Assembly: GCA_051011595.1 (NCBI GenBank)
Contig: JBPCTQ010000012.1
Span: forward strand, 1 to 30,719
Direction: 5' to 3'
DNA length: 30,719 nt
DNA from: JAOUEE01 sp051011595
GTDB lineage: Bacteria; Actinomycetota; Acidimicrobiia; Acidimicrobiales; SHLQ01
A program made the translations under genes and the position numbers. The notes beneath the pieces are model-generated. The model was not told the DNA's origin and made no database searches. It saw only the letters and a list, made by a program, of their open reading frames with translations. Below, one piece after another: positions 1 through 8,040 of the stretch. Positions within the stretch are counted from its first letter, which is position 1. The number at the start of each line of letters is the position of its first letter.

Positions 1-530
1 ATCGGACCCCACCAGGGTCGGTGCTCGGTCTCGCGGCGGTCGAGGGCGTCGAGCAACTCATCGAGTTGCTCGGGTTCGAGATGACGAGTCCCGTAGGAGA
101 TGAGCCGGCGTAGCTCGGCCGGCCGAACGCCGAGTTCGCGAAGCACCTGGCAGGCGCCCGATGATTCGTCGTCGCAGAGTCCGTGCAACAACTCGAACAC
201 GCCGGTGGGGCCGCTGCCGTCGATACGAGGGGTGAGCAGGGCCCGTTGGGCCCGTGCGGTGAGCGGCGGCGCGCCGGGACCGTCGTGTTCGAGGCTGAAT
301 CGGTGTTGCCGCAGGGTGTGAATACCGCGCTCGAGGCGGAGCGGATCGAGCGCGAACAGCCCGGCCAGTTCGGCGACATCACCGCGGGCCGTGGACATGG
401 CTCCGTACAACAGGTACTCGGTGCCGCACTGGTCGTCGCCGATGGCCCCGGACATGTCGAGCGCGACGGCCAGAGCCCGCTGGGCTTGTTCGTCGAGGTC
501 GAAATCATGGGCGCTGGCAGCAGAATCCAT
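1..530 (-). CDS. Clp N-terminal (ClpR) domain protein, 3' part outside window
   Basis: The reading frame is open from an ATG at 530 to the window edge, about 176 codons, so the C-terminus is not visible. The visible part carries two repeats of the Clp N-domain pattern: first a helix rich in Ala/Leu followed by GTEYLLYGAM at about residues 37-46 and LDPLRLERGI, then ARAQRALLTPRIDG followed by GVFELLHGL and ELGVRPAELRRLI. In ClpA/ClpC these repeats bind adaptors and substrates. Stand-alone Clp-N proteins without an ATPase are common in actinobacteria, but whether an AAA module follows cannot be seen here. The first repeat fits the family better than the second. The gene is codirectional with the SMP-30-like gene, 72 nt downstream of its stop. 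The family call is by motif resemblance. Confidence 0.7.
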   Translation of the reverse strand, partial: MDSAASAHDFDLDEQAQRALAVALDMSGAIGDDQCGTEYLLYGAMSTARGDVAELAGLFALDPLRLERGIHTLRQHRFSLEHDGPGAPPLTARAQRALLTPRIDGSGPTGVFELLHGLCDDESSGACQVLRELGVRPAELRRLISYGTRHLEPEQLDELLDALDRRETEHRPWWGP

Positions 531-572
531 TGGGCTCAGGGTATGTGTCGGCGGTTGTGGGGCTCTTGAGTC

Positions 573-595
573 ATTCGGCCTGATTGACGCCGAAT
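573..595 (-). terminator. Possible hairpin terminator after the SMP-30-like gene
   Basis: ATTCGGC at 573-579 and GCCGAAT at 589-595 form a perfect 7-bp stem with a 9-nt loop, 7 nt beyond the stop codon of the minus-strand gene. No T-run follows, as is usual for actinobacterial hairpins, so termination is only inferred. Confidence 0.35.
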
Positions 596-602
596 CCAAC
601 AC

Positions 603-1448
603 TCAGGCCGCGGGGACATCGACCGTGGTCGTGAGCACGGTGCCGGCCCCTGAGCCGCCCGCCTCCTCCTCGCCCGGTCCAACGGCAGTCAGAACGTAGA
701 GCTGTTGACCGGTCGGGCCGCCGAGCGCGCAGGCGTAGGTGCCCGCGCCGGTGTCGAGTCGATGGGTGATCTCGCCCCCCTCCCGTACCCGAATCACCTG
801 CTGGCCCATGGCATCGGCGAACCAGATGGCTCCTTCGGCGTCGGCCGCGCACCCGTCGGGAGCCGTCCCCGGCACCTCGGCCCAGACCCGGCGATCACCG
901 AGTGACCCATCCGACTCGATGGAGAAGGCGCTGTAGCGGGCGCCGAAGGTCTCGCCCACGATCAAGGTGCCACCGTCGGGTGTGATGACCGACCCATTGG
1001 CGAACCACATGTCGTCGGCGGCAGCCGAGACCGAGCCGTCGGGCCGAACCAGGGCCAGAGTTCCCGGGGCGAAGGCGTCCATACCGCCACCATGGAGGTC
1101 GAACCCGAAGTTGCCGACGTAGGCGTCGCCGTTGGCGGCCACCACCATGTCGTTGCAGTGGTATTCGGCCAGCCCGGACAGATCGGCGTGTTCGACCAGG
1201 GTGCCGTCGGGTTCGAGCCGCAGCACCCGTCGATCGAGCATCGACACGATCAAGAGACGACCGTCGGGCAGCCAGCCCAGACCGGACGGCTGGTTGTCGA
1301 CCTGCACCACCACCTCTCTCGTGCCCGCATCGTCGACGCGATACACCGAGTGTTGATAGAAGTCCGAGTACCAGAACTGGCCGTCGTGCCAGCGGGGACC
1401 CTCGCCGAAGTCGACGCCGTCGAGGAACGTCTCGAATCCAGACACCAT
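603..1448 (-). CDS. SMP-30/gluconolactonase/LRE family protein
   Basis: A predicted 281-aa soluble six-bladed beta-propeller of the SMP-30/gluconolactonase family, which hydrolyses sugar lactones or related esters using one divalent metal. The family hallmark GEGPRW (residues 15-20, Glu16 as a metal ligand) is present, followed by repeated blade motifs such as LGWLPDGRLLIVS, CNDMVVAANGDAYVGN and PDGCAADAEGAIWFADA, which hold the Asn/Asp ligands expected at the central channel. The ATG at 1448 was chosen because GGAGAG lies 6 nt upstream and the family motif starts about 15 residues later; a longer open frame to 1529 has no such support. No signal peptide is seen, so it is probably cytoplasmic. 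The substrate cannot be deduced, and neighbours do not help because the gene is divergent from the acyltransferase operon. Confidence 0.85.
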   Translation of the reverse strand: MVSGFETFLDGVDFGEGPRWHDGQFWYSDFYQHSVYRVDDAGTREVVVQVDNQPSGLGWLPDGRLLIVSMLDRRVLRLEPDGTLVEHADLSGLAEYHCNDMVVAANGDAYVGNFGFDLHGGGMDAFAPGTLALVRPDGSVSAAADDMWFANGSVITPDGGTLIVGETFGARYSAFSIESDGSLGDRRVWAEVPGTAPDGCAADAEGAIWFADAMGQQVIRVREGGEITHRLDTGAGTYACALGGPTGQQLYVLTAVGPGEEEAGGSGAGTVLTTTVDVPAA

Positions 1449-1625
1449 GATCGCTCTCCGGGGAAATTGGGGGCCGTGCGCTGATCCTGGCATTGGCTGG
1501 GGTCCTCGGCAATGCGGCCCGAACCACACCGGTGAAGGCGACCGGTTCGACGTGGGCGGCTTGCAGATGACGACGCCGGTTCGCCACTCTGGGGGCCGGG
1601 CCCCGTTGCGGCCTCTCTCTCGCCT

Positions 1626-3038
1626 GTGGTCTTCAACTCCCTCACCTTCGCGGTCTTCTTCATCGTCTTCTTCGCGATGTACTGGGCCTTCCCGCCTCGG
1701 TGGCGCACCGCGCTGCTCCTAGTCGGCTCCTACATCTTCTACGGATGGTGGGACTGGCGCTTCCTGAGCCTCATCGCGTTGTCGACCGTCGTCGACTACT
1801 CGATCGGGCTGGGAATGAAGGCCAACGATCACGACGAACGGGTGCGACGGCGCCTGCTGTTGATGAGCCTGGTGGTCAACCTCGGCATCCTCGGAATCTT
1901 CAAATACTCCAACTTCTTCGTCGACAGCTTCCGGGACCTACTGGGCAACTTCGGGTACGACGCCAGCGACGACGCCGTGATCGACGTGCTGTTGCCGGTG
2001 GGCATCAGCTTCTACACATTCCAGACGCTGTCGTACACGTTCGACGTCTACCGGCGACGGATCGAACCCCGGCGCAACCTGTTGATCTTCGGCACCTACG
2101 TGGCGTACTTCCCCCAGTTGGTGGCCGGACCCATCGAGCGGGCCCAGAATCTGTTGCCCCGCATCGAGGACATCCATCGACCGTTCCCCAACACACGACA
2201 GATCGAATCCGGCCTGGGCCTCATCTTGTTGGGCCTGGTGCGGAAGGTGGTGTTGGCCGACGGAGCCGGCCGAGTGGCCAACGCAGTGTTCGACGACCCC
2301 GGCGACCACTCGTGGGTGATGATCGTCATCGGCATCCTCGCCTTCGCGGTCCAGATCTACGGCGACTTCGCCGGGTACACCGACATTGCCAGGGGTGTGT
2401 CGCGCCTGCTCGGTATCGAGCTCGTCGTCAACTTCCGCCAGCCATACCTCAGCCGCAACATCACCGAGTTCTGGCGCCGCTGGCACATCTCGTTGTCGGA
2501 CTGGCTGCGCGACTACCTCTACATCTCGTTGGGCGGGAACCGCAAAGGGGTGGCCAAGACCTACCGGAACCTGATGATCACCATGCTCCTGGGTGGCCTG
2601 TGGCACGGGGCCTCCTGGAACTTCGTCATCTGGGGTGGGTTGCACGGCCTGTACCTGGTGATCCACAAGTACTTCCGAGCCGGTCGGGTCGACAACAACG
2701 AACCCACCAGGCGAGACATCCCGGCCATCGCGCTCACGTTCGTGGTGGTGGCCCTCACCTGGGTGCCGTTTCGGGCCGCCACCTTGTCCGACACCATCGA
2801 CGTCTTCGAGGCACTCGGAAACCTCGACGGCATTCTCGACTGGGGCGATGTCGCCCTGGTGCTGTCGCTGAGTACGGTGTCGCTGCTCATCGATCTGGCC
2901 CAGCGTCGAGTGGCCGTGGACCGAATCCGACCGACGAGCACCCCCATCGCCACCGGAGCACTTCTGGCCCTGGCCGTCGGGGCAATCGTGTTGTTCTCGG
3001 GTGGCACGCCCCAACCCTTCATCTACTTCCAGTTCTGA
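1626..3038 (+). CDS. MBOAT family O-acyltransferase (AlgI/DltB-like)
   Basis: A 470-aa polytopic membrane protein of the MBOAT family. AlgI- and DltB-type members move an acyl group, usually acetyl, across the cytoplasmic membrane for transfer to polysaccharide or teichoic acid. The start MVFNSLTF is the typical AlgI-type N-terminus and supports the GTG at 1626, although no clear ribosome binding site precedes it. Diagnostic motifs are PVGISFYTFQTLSYTFDVYRR at about 124-144, QLVAGPIERA near 164-173, FWRRWHISLSDWLRDYLY at 282-299 and GGLWHGASWNF at 323-333. His327 matches the essential MBOAT histidine and His287 is the second conserved one. It heads an operon: the next gene starts 5 nt after its stop, followed by two more exported SGNH-like proteins. 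This matches the arrangement of AlgI with AlgX/AlgJ and DltB with DltD. The acceptor polymer is unknown. Confidence 0.92.
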   Translation: MVFNSLTFAVFFIVFFAMYWAFPPRWRTALLLVGSYIFYGWWDWRFLSLIALSTVVDYSIGLGMKANDHDERVRRRLLLMSLVVNLGILGIFKYSNFFVDSFRDLLGNFGYDASDDAVIDVLLPVGISFYTFQTLSYTFDVYRRRIEPRRNLLIFGTYVAYFPQLVAGPIERAQNLLPRIEDIHRPFPNTRQIESGLGLILLGLVRKVVLADGAGRVANAVFDDPGDHSWVMIVIGILAFAVQIYGDFAGYTDIARGVSRLLGIELVVNFRQPYLSRNITEFWRRWHISLSDWLRDYLYISLGGNRKGVAKTYRNLMITMLLGGLWHGASWNFVIWGGLHGLYLVIHKYFRAGRVDNNEPTRRDIPAIALTFVVVALTWVPFRAATLSDTIDVFEALGNLDGILDWGDVALVLSLSTVSLLIDLAQRRVAVDRIRPTSTPIATGALLALAVGAIVLFSGGTPQPFIYFQF

Positions 3039-3043
3039 GCCCC

Positions 3044-4543
3044 ATGACCCTGCGCCTCTCCCGCCTGCTCGCCGTCGGAACCGTCCTGGTCCTGCTGACG
3101 GCAGCCTGCGCATCGGAGCCGACCGCCGAGGAACGGGCCGCGGCCCGCGAGGCACTCCTCGAGAGCACTGACGGTCTCGATCCCGAGACCGGTGAACGCA
3201 TCGGCCCGTCCACCACCGTGACCGACACCACCGAACAGCCCTCGGAGGGATCGACTCCGACCACAACGACGCCCGAGGAGTGCACGGGTCCGGACTGCGC
3301 GGCCGAACCTACGGCACCGGCCGGCGACATCACTGCGGCCATCAACACCGCACCCACCGAGGATCTGCGATTCCTGTTGGCCGCCGCCGTGCAGCTGAGC
3401 GAGACCGCGGCCGCCGGCTGCGCCGACCTGGCCGGGTGGACCGCCGCAATGGACACGGCCAGCACCAACATCGAATTGGCCGCCGAAGCCGTTCTCGCCG
3501 ACGGCGGCGACTGGTTGGGTACGCCGGATGCCTCGATGGTCGCCGCTGCCGTGCGCGACCAACTGATCCTCCAACGAGGTTGCACCGACGGTGCCGAGGC
3601 CGGCGACGACGCCGCCGCGAACGCCGCCCTGGCCGCCGCCGGCCGGGCATCGGGTGCCAACGACACCCTGGCCCTCGCGCTCACCGGCGACAATCCGGCT
3701 ACTGGTTCGGACTTCTGGTACCACGCCGACCAGATCGGCCACGCCATCGAGATGCAGCGTCTGGCGTTCGCCGATCCCATCGACATCGTGATCATCGGAT
3801 CCTCGACGGCGCGTCGCGGATTCGATCCCGAGGTGATGACGGACTCGCTCGGTCAGAGCACGATGAACGCCGCAGTGGCTGCGCTGTTCCCCAAGGTGAT
3901 GCCGGCTTGGGTTGCTACGGCCAACCGTCTCGCGGGGACACCCTCGGCCGTGGTGCTGGGCCTGAGCCCGTGGCAGGACTTCACCGTGTGTGGCACGGCA
4001 CAGTCCGACACGATGGATGCGGCCGTTGCCCGCCAAGATCAGGCGTTCGCGCCGCTGCCGGTGATCGGGACGATTCCAGGGGCCGTCACACTGATCGGGG
4101 GACCGGCCGCCTCGTACTCCTCGCCGGCGCTCGACCTCTACGACACGGCCGGCACCCGCGGGTGGACCAACTCGTCGACGTCGACCAACGAGGCCACCGT
4201 CAGTCAGCAGACGGCGCTGTACGGTCCCCAGATCGGCGCCGGCCAGTACTGCCCGGACAACCTGGCGGCCACCGAGTCGCTGATCTCCGAGCTGCTCTCG
4301 GCCGACCAGGAGGTGTTGGTCGTCGCCCTCCCCCTGCACCCCGACATGGCCGCCCTCCACCCCGACGGTCGGGCCGGCTACGACGAGGCCATCGCCGGCT
4401 ATCAGGCCGCCGCCGAGGGCGCCGGTGCGACCTGGCTCGACCAGACCGACGCACTCTCGGCTGACCAGTTCGGGGACCTCACCCACGCCAACGCCCTCGG
4501 TCGCACCCAGGTGACCGCAGCCACCATCGAGGCGCTGTCGTGA
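3044..4543 (+). CDS. SGNH-like lipoprotein, putative acyltransferase partner of the MBOAT protein (paralogue 1)
   Basis: A 499-aa predicted lipoprotein with signal peptide and lipobox LTAAC (Cys22), then a Thr/Pro/Glu-rich linker to about residue 95. The C-terminal half has SGNH-hydrolase features: block I IIGSSTARRGFDP (GSS at 252-254), a block-II-like segment GQSTMNAAVAALFP (270-283), a strand VVLGLSPWQDF and the terminal DLTH (478-481), an Asp-x-x-His dyad. A conserved LHPDG lies at 438-442. GSS in place of GDS resembles the DltD-type families that complete MBOAT-dependent acylation outside the membrane. It clearly resembles the gene at 5513 (shared QIGHxIEMQRL, LGQSTMNAAVA, FAPLP, LIGGP and LHPxGRAG). 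It starts 5 nt after the MBOAT stop and overlaps the next gene by 4 nt (GTGA). Motifs are seen in the sequence; the acyltransferase role is inferred from context. Confidence 0.75.
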   Translation: MTLRLSRLLAVGTVLVLLTAACASEPTAEERAAAREALLESTDGLDPETGERIGPSTTVTDTTEQPSEGSTPTTTTPEECTGPDCAAEPTAPAGDITAAINTAPTEDLRFLLAAAVQLSETAAAGCADLAGWTAAMDTASTNIELAAEAVLADGGDWLGTPDASMVAAAVRDQLILQRGCTDGAEAGDDAAANAALAAAGRASGANDTLALALTGDNPATGSDFWYHADQIGHAIEMQRLAFADPIDIVIIGSSTARRGFDPEVMTDSLGQSTMNAAVAALFPKVMPAWVATANRLAGTPSAVVLGLSPWQDFTVCGTAQSDTMDAAVARQDQAFAPLPVIGTIPGAVTLIGGPAASYSSPALDLYDTAGTRGWTNSSTSTNEATVSQQTALYGPQIGAGQYCPDNLAATESLISELLSADQEVLVVALPLHPDMAALHPDGRAGYDEAIAGYQAAAEGAGATWLDQTDALSADQFGDLTHANALGRTQVTAATIEALS

Positions 4544-5502
4544 GCCGGGGGGCCAAGATGGCGGCCATCGCCGTGGCGTTCGTGGCGGGCCTGCTACTCC
4601 TGGAAGTCGGCGCCCGAGCCGTGGTGTCGGCTTCCGACGCCGACGAGATCGTGTGGTACGACGCATCGACCCAGTTGCGGGTGGAGATCCTCGACGACCT
4701 GGGCCCGGTCGAGATGGTGATGGCCGGAACCAGCTCGGCCTGGCAGGGCCTGGTACCGAGCGTGTTCGTGGAGGCCGGCGCCGCGGAGTCGGCGTTCAAC
4801 GTCGGGCTGGCCGGCGGTGTTCCGGCGGTGACCTCACCGTGGCTGCTCGAGGAGGTGGTGCCTCGGGTCGACCCCGACACGGTGGTGTGGGGCCTCACGT
4901 CACTCGATTTCTCGACGGCGTACGGCGACACCAACCAGGAGGCCTACGAGGACGCCTTCGAGACGCGTGACGGCTGGTTGGCCGATGTCGACCGGGCCGT
5001 CAGCGATGTGTCGGAGCTGGTCGGTTCCCGACGCCTGCTCCGGAGCCCTTCCCAACTCTGGGGGCAGGGCCAGGACGAGATCCAGGACGACTTCAGCGAA
5101 GCCGAGAGCATCCTCGGACCGGCCGGAGAACGTCTGGACTTCACCGAGGACACCACCTCGGAGCGGGCCGCCATCATGACGGCCCGGGTGCGCGACTACG
5201 AGATCGACGCGTCCGACGTCGATCTCGTGCGGGCGACGGTGGCCGAACTCCTCGGCGAGGGGCGAGCCGTCGTGCTGGTGGAGATCCCCTTCCCGGACCG
5301 GTTCGTCGAGCTCCACCCCAACGGTGCCGCCGACATCGCCGCGGCCAACGTCGTGATCGACGAGATCGGGGCCGAGTTCGCCGTTCCCGTGCTCCGCACG
5401 ACCCTCACGCTCACCGACGACGACTTCGTGGATTTCAGCCACATGACCGCCGACGCCGCCGCTCGCTTCTCAGCCGACATCGCGTCACAAATCACCGGCT
5501 GA
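4540..5502 (+). CDS. Membrane-anchored SGNH-like protein, second MBOAT partner
   Basis: A 320-aa protein with a single N-terminal membrane segment (about residues 7-30) and no lipobox, so probably anchored with its domain outside the membrane. It has the same motif order as its neighbours in shorter form: AGTSSAWQGL (GTSS at 63-66), FNVGLAGGVP (86-95, a typical block II of DltD-like proteins), VVWGLTSLDF (115-124), LHPNG (258-262) and DFSH (298-301). The candidate catalytic Ser and the Asp-x-x-His dyad are therefore conserved. It is the divergent member of the trio and lacks the long N-terminal region of the two lipoproteins. Its GTG start overlaps the previous stop as GTGA, which indicates translational coupling. 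Its function as a periplasmic-side acyl carrier or transferase is inferred from the operon. Confidence 0.7.
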   Translation: MSRGAKMAAIAVAFVAGLLLLEVGARAVVSASDADEIVWYDASTQLRVEILDDLGPVEMVMAGTSSAWQGLVPSVFVEAGAAESAFNVGLAGGVPAVTSPWLLEEVVPRVDPDTVVWGLTSLDFSTAYGDTNQEAYEDAFETRDGWLADVDRAVSDVSELVGSRRLLRSPSQLWGQGQDEIQDDFSEAESILGPAGERLDFTEDTTSERAAIMTARVRDYEIDASDVDLVRATVAELLGEGRAVVLVEIPFPDRFVELHPNGAADIAAANVVIDEIGAEFAVPVLRTTLTLTDDDFVDFSHMTADAAARFSADIASQITG

Positions 5503-5512
5503 ACGACCCACC

Positions 5513-6835
5513 ATGACCCGGACGGGCCCACGCCGAATGCGAGGGGTGTCGCTCGTCCTGGTGGCCGTTGCGCTGGCCTCCTCCTGTGGTGAGGGCACCG
5601 ACTCGGCCCCGGCGACCTCGACCCCGGTGGTCACCACCGGCGAACCACGAGTGGACACCCTCATGACCGAGGTTTTCGAGCTTGCCGCGGCGGCCACCGA
5701 GAGATGCGGCGAGGCCGAGGCCTGGACCAGGACCATGGACGACGCATCGGCGGCAACGGCCGAGTTGGCCGCCGCCCTCGATCGGCCCGGCCGTCCGGTC
5801 ATCGACCCGGTGTCGGGCACCCGGCTGGCCGATGAGCTACGGGGCGTGCTGATCGAGCAGCACGGCTGCGCCGATGGGTTCGACGCGACCACGAGTGAAT
5901 CCATCGAGGCGGCCATGGCTGTGGCCGGTCGGGCCAGCGGGGCATACGACGATCTGCGTCTGCGGCTCACCGGCGACGCGCCCACCACCGCCTCGGACCT
6001 CTGGTACCACAGCGACCAGATCGGCCACAGCATCGAGATGCAGCGCCTCGTCGGCGCCGGGAGCCCGGTCCGGGTGCTGGTGGTGGGCTCATCCACCACC
6101 AAACGGGGTATCGATCCCCTCCTGATGACCGAGGCGCTCGGTCAGAGCACCATGAACGCGGCCGTTGCCGGCCTGTTCCCGGCCACGATGGCGCCCTGGC
6201 TGGCAACGGCCCGTGACATCAGCGGGCAGCCGACCACGCTCGTGCTCGGCGTGTCGTCGTTCCAGGACTTTCTCGGGTGCGACGACGAGCGCTCGGGCGA
6301 GGCGGCGGCCATCGCGGCGCGACAGGACGCGTCCTTTGCGCCACTTCCCGCTCTGGTGGAGTCGCCTGGGGTGATCAGGCTGATCGGCGGACCGGGCGCC
6401 AGCTATCGCGGCGCAGCGCTCGACGAGTACCAGTCCGCAGCCGGCGCCCGCGGACTGGTGCCGTCACCCCCCGAGGCCAATCCGGCGGCCGTAGATCGCC
6501 AACTGACGTTCTACCGACCCCAGGTGGGGCGAGGTCGGTACTGCGACAACAACGCCGACGCCCTGAACGTCATCCTCGACACGATCGGCCCAGACGACCT
6601 GGAGGTCCTGGTCGTGTCGCTCCCTGTCAGTCCCTCCATGGTCGCCCTGCACCCCGAAGGACGGGCCGGTCACCAGGTCGCCATCGACGCCTATCACGCC
6701 GCGGTCGACACCCACGGGGCAGCCTGGCTCGACCTCACCGACCTGCTCGACCAGCACGAGTTCGTCGACCTCACCCACGCCACCGAAGACGGTCGCCGGC
6801 GGGTGACCGAGGCCGTGATCGCCGACCTGAGCTGA
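5513..6835 (+). CDS. SGNH-like lipoprotein, paralogue 2
   Basis: A 440-aa predicted lipoprotein with lipobox LASSC (Cys25) and a short Thr/Pro linker. It is a clear paralogue of the lipoprotein two genes upstream: QIGHSIEMQRL (169-179), VVGSSTTKRGIDP (GSS 192-194), LGQSTMNAAVAGLFP (209-223), LVLGVSSFQDF, LHPEGRAG (379-386) and terminal DLTH (419-422) align in the same order. The block before the GSS motif (WYHSDQIGHSIEMQRL) is conserved between the two and is not part of the standard SGNH core, so it may mark a dedicated interaction surface. The gene starts 10 nt after the preceding stop and ends the operon; hairpins follow. It is probably an extracytoplasmic hydrolase or acyltransferase working with the MBOAT protein, with substrate unknown. 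Confidence 0.72.
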   Translation: MTRTGPRRMRGVSLVLVAVALASSCGEGTDSAPATSTPVVTTGEPRVDTLMTEVFELAAAATERCGEAEAWTRTMDDASAATAELAAALDRPGRPVIDPVSGTRLADELRGVLIEQHGCADGFDATTSESIEAAMAVAGRASGAYDDLRLRLTGDAPTTASDLWYHSDQIGHSIEMQRLVGAGSPVRVLVVGSSTTKRGIDPLLMTEALGQSTMNAAVAGLFPATMAPWLATARDISGQPTTLVLGVSSFQDFLGCDDERSGEAAAIAARQDASFAPLPALVESPGVIRLIGGPGASYRGAALDEYQSAAGARGLVPSPPEANPAAVDRQLTFYRPQVGRGRYCDNNADALNVILDTIGPDDLEVLVVSLPVSPSMVALHPEGRAGHQVAIDAYHAAVDTHGAAWLDLTDLLDQHEFVDLTHATEDGRRRVTEAVIADLS

Positions 6836-6839
6836 GCAA

Positions 6840-6889
6840 GAGTGGCACCACTCCGGCGCCTGCGAACCCGCCCGATCAGGAGCGGGCGG
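6840..6889. terminator. Two hairpins between convergent genes
   Basis: GAGTGG/CCACTC (6840-6845 and 6848-6853) and CCGCCCG/CGGGCGG (6868-6874 and 6883-6889, 8-nt loop) are perfect stems in the 40-nt gap between the convergent acylation operon and serine hydrolase gene. The second overlaps the stop codon of the latter. They could act as a bidirectional terminator; no T-run is present. Confidence 0.4.
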
Positions 6890-8039
6890 CGGCCAGCGCG
6901 GCGGCAATCAGAGAATCGGTACGAGGATCACTGCCCAGTCCGGTGCTCATCCGGTTCATCACGTACCCGAAGGCCAGGCCGGACTCCGGATCGGCGAAAC
7001 CGACCGACCCTCCGGCCCCGTAGTGACCGAAACCATCGGTGCCGCCGAAGTTGAACAGCTCGCTGTGGCGTCCGAAGCCCAACCCGAACGCCGACTCCAT
7101 GAACAACACGTGGTCGGGCCCGTGGCTTCGCTGACGGCGAGCGGTCTCCATGGTGTCGGCACTGAACAGACGGCACCCGTCGACCTCGCCGATACACGCC
7201 GCGTACATCCGGGCCAGCGAGGCGGCATTGGTGATGCCGTTGGCGGCCGGCATCTCGGTGGCGTGCACCGCTCGAGTGTTGAACGGCGTTTCCTCACCCA
7301 TGGCGAACAGGGTTCCGTTGAGGAACAGCGCTCGAAAGCCCAGGGTGCCGGGGCCGGCGATCTTGAGCATCAGCTCGATGTCGGCTGCCTCCGACGGCGG
7401 GTCGCCGGCGATGAGAGGGGCCACCCTCGATTCCTCGGCCTCGGGAAGACCGATCCAGAAGTCGAGGCCCAACGGTGCGGCCACCTCTTCGGCGAAGAAC
7501 GTCCCGATGGTGCGACCGTCGACCCGTCGGACCAGCTCGCCGGCCAGCCACCCGTAGGTGAGGGCGTGGTAGCCGTGGGTGGAGTCCGGTTCCCACAGCG
7601 GCGCCTGCCCGGCCAGGGCCTGCACGACCGGTTCCACGGCGCACACATCGTCGACTGACAACACCGGTTCGATGGCGGCCAACCCGGCCCGGTGGCTGAG
7701 CAGCTGCTCGACGGTGATGGCCTCTTTGCCCTGGGCCGCGAACTCGGGCCAGTAGTCGGCGACCGCGGCCGACGGATCCAGACGGCCCTGGTCGACGAGG
7801 CGGGCCACACACACCGCCGCCGCCCCTTTGGTGGTGGAGAAGACCAACTGCAGCGTCGACTCGTCGTACGGTCGCTCGCCGCCGCGTTCGACCACACCAC
7901 CGGTGAGGTCGACCACGGGAACACCATGGTGATACACCGCGACGCCAGCACCGATGTCGCCGTGTTCGTCGAAGTTGGCGGCGAAGGCGGTGCGCACCGC
8001 TTCGAACGCGGCGGATGTGGTGCCCCGGATCTCGGCCAT
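6876..8039 (-). CDS. Beta-lactamase-fold serine hydrolase (class C/EstB-like)
   Basis: A 387-aa serine hydrolase of the beta-lactamase/penicillin-binding-protein superfamily. FSTTKG gives the SxxK nucleophile motif (Ser68, Lys71). LLSHRAGL (114-121) is a family hallmark, GYHALTYGWLAGELV holds the second catalytic Tyr (Tyr157, in YHA instead of YxN), and FGHYGAGGSVGF near the C-terminus replaces the KTG motif. This pattern fits EstB-like esterases and D-peptidase-like proteins better than true beta-lactamases. No signal peptide is visible, which also argues against a periplasmic lactamase. The ATG at 8039 begins 1 nt after the stop of the upstream amidohydrolase; an ATG at 8090 would overlap it by 50 nt. 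The coupling suggests that both act on related N-acyl or D-amino-acid-containing substrates, which is an inference. Confidence 0.88.
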   Translation of the reverse strand: MAEIRGTTSAAFEAVRTAFAANFDEHGDIGAGVAVYHHGVPVVDLTGGVVERGGERPYDESTLQLVFSTTKGAAAVCVARLVDQGRLDPSAAVADYWPEFAAQGKEAITVEQLLSHRAGLAAIEPVLSVDDVCAVEPVVQALAGQAPLWEPDSTHGYHALTYGWLAGELVRRVDGRTIGTFFAEEVAAPLGLDFWIGLPEAEESRVAPLIAGDPPSEAADIELMLKIAGPGTLGFRALFLNGTLFAMGEETPFNTRAVHATEMPAANGITNAASLARMYAACIGEVDGCRLFSADTMETARRQRSHGPDHVLFMESAFGLGFGRHSELFNFGGTDGFGHYGAGGSVGFADPESGLAFGYVMNRMSTGLGSDPRTDSLIAAALAAARS

Positions 8040-8040
8040 G

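Noticed and set aside
183..569. Plus-strand open frames in the first 700 bases
   Set aside because: They are opposite the Clp-N-domain gene, whose two repeats on the minus strand give clear family resemblance.
1449..1625. Promoter elements in the divergent region before the MBOAT gene
   Set aside because: No convincing -10/-35 pair, operator dyad or ribosome binding site was found; only GC-rich palindromic fragments.
6876..8039. The serine hydrolase as an antibiotic-resistance beta-lactamase
   Set aside because: The KTG and YxN motifs are altered, no signal peptide is present, and the operon partner points to amide or ester metabolism.
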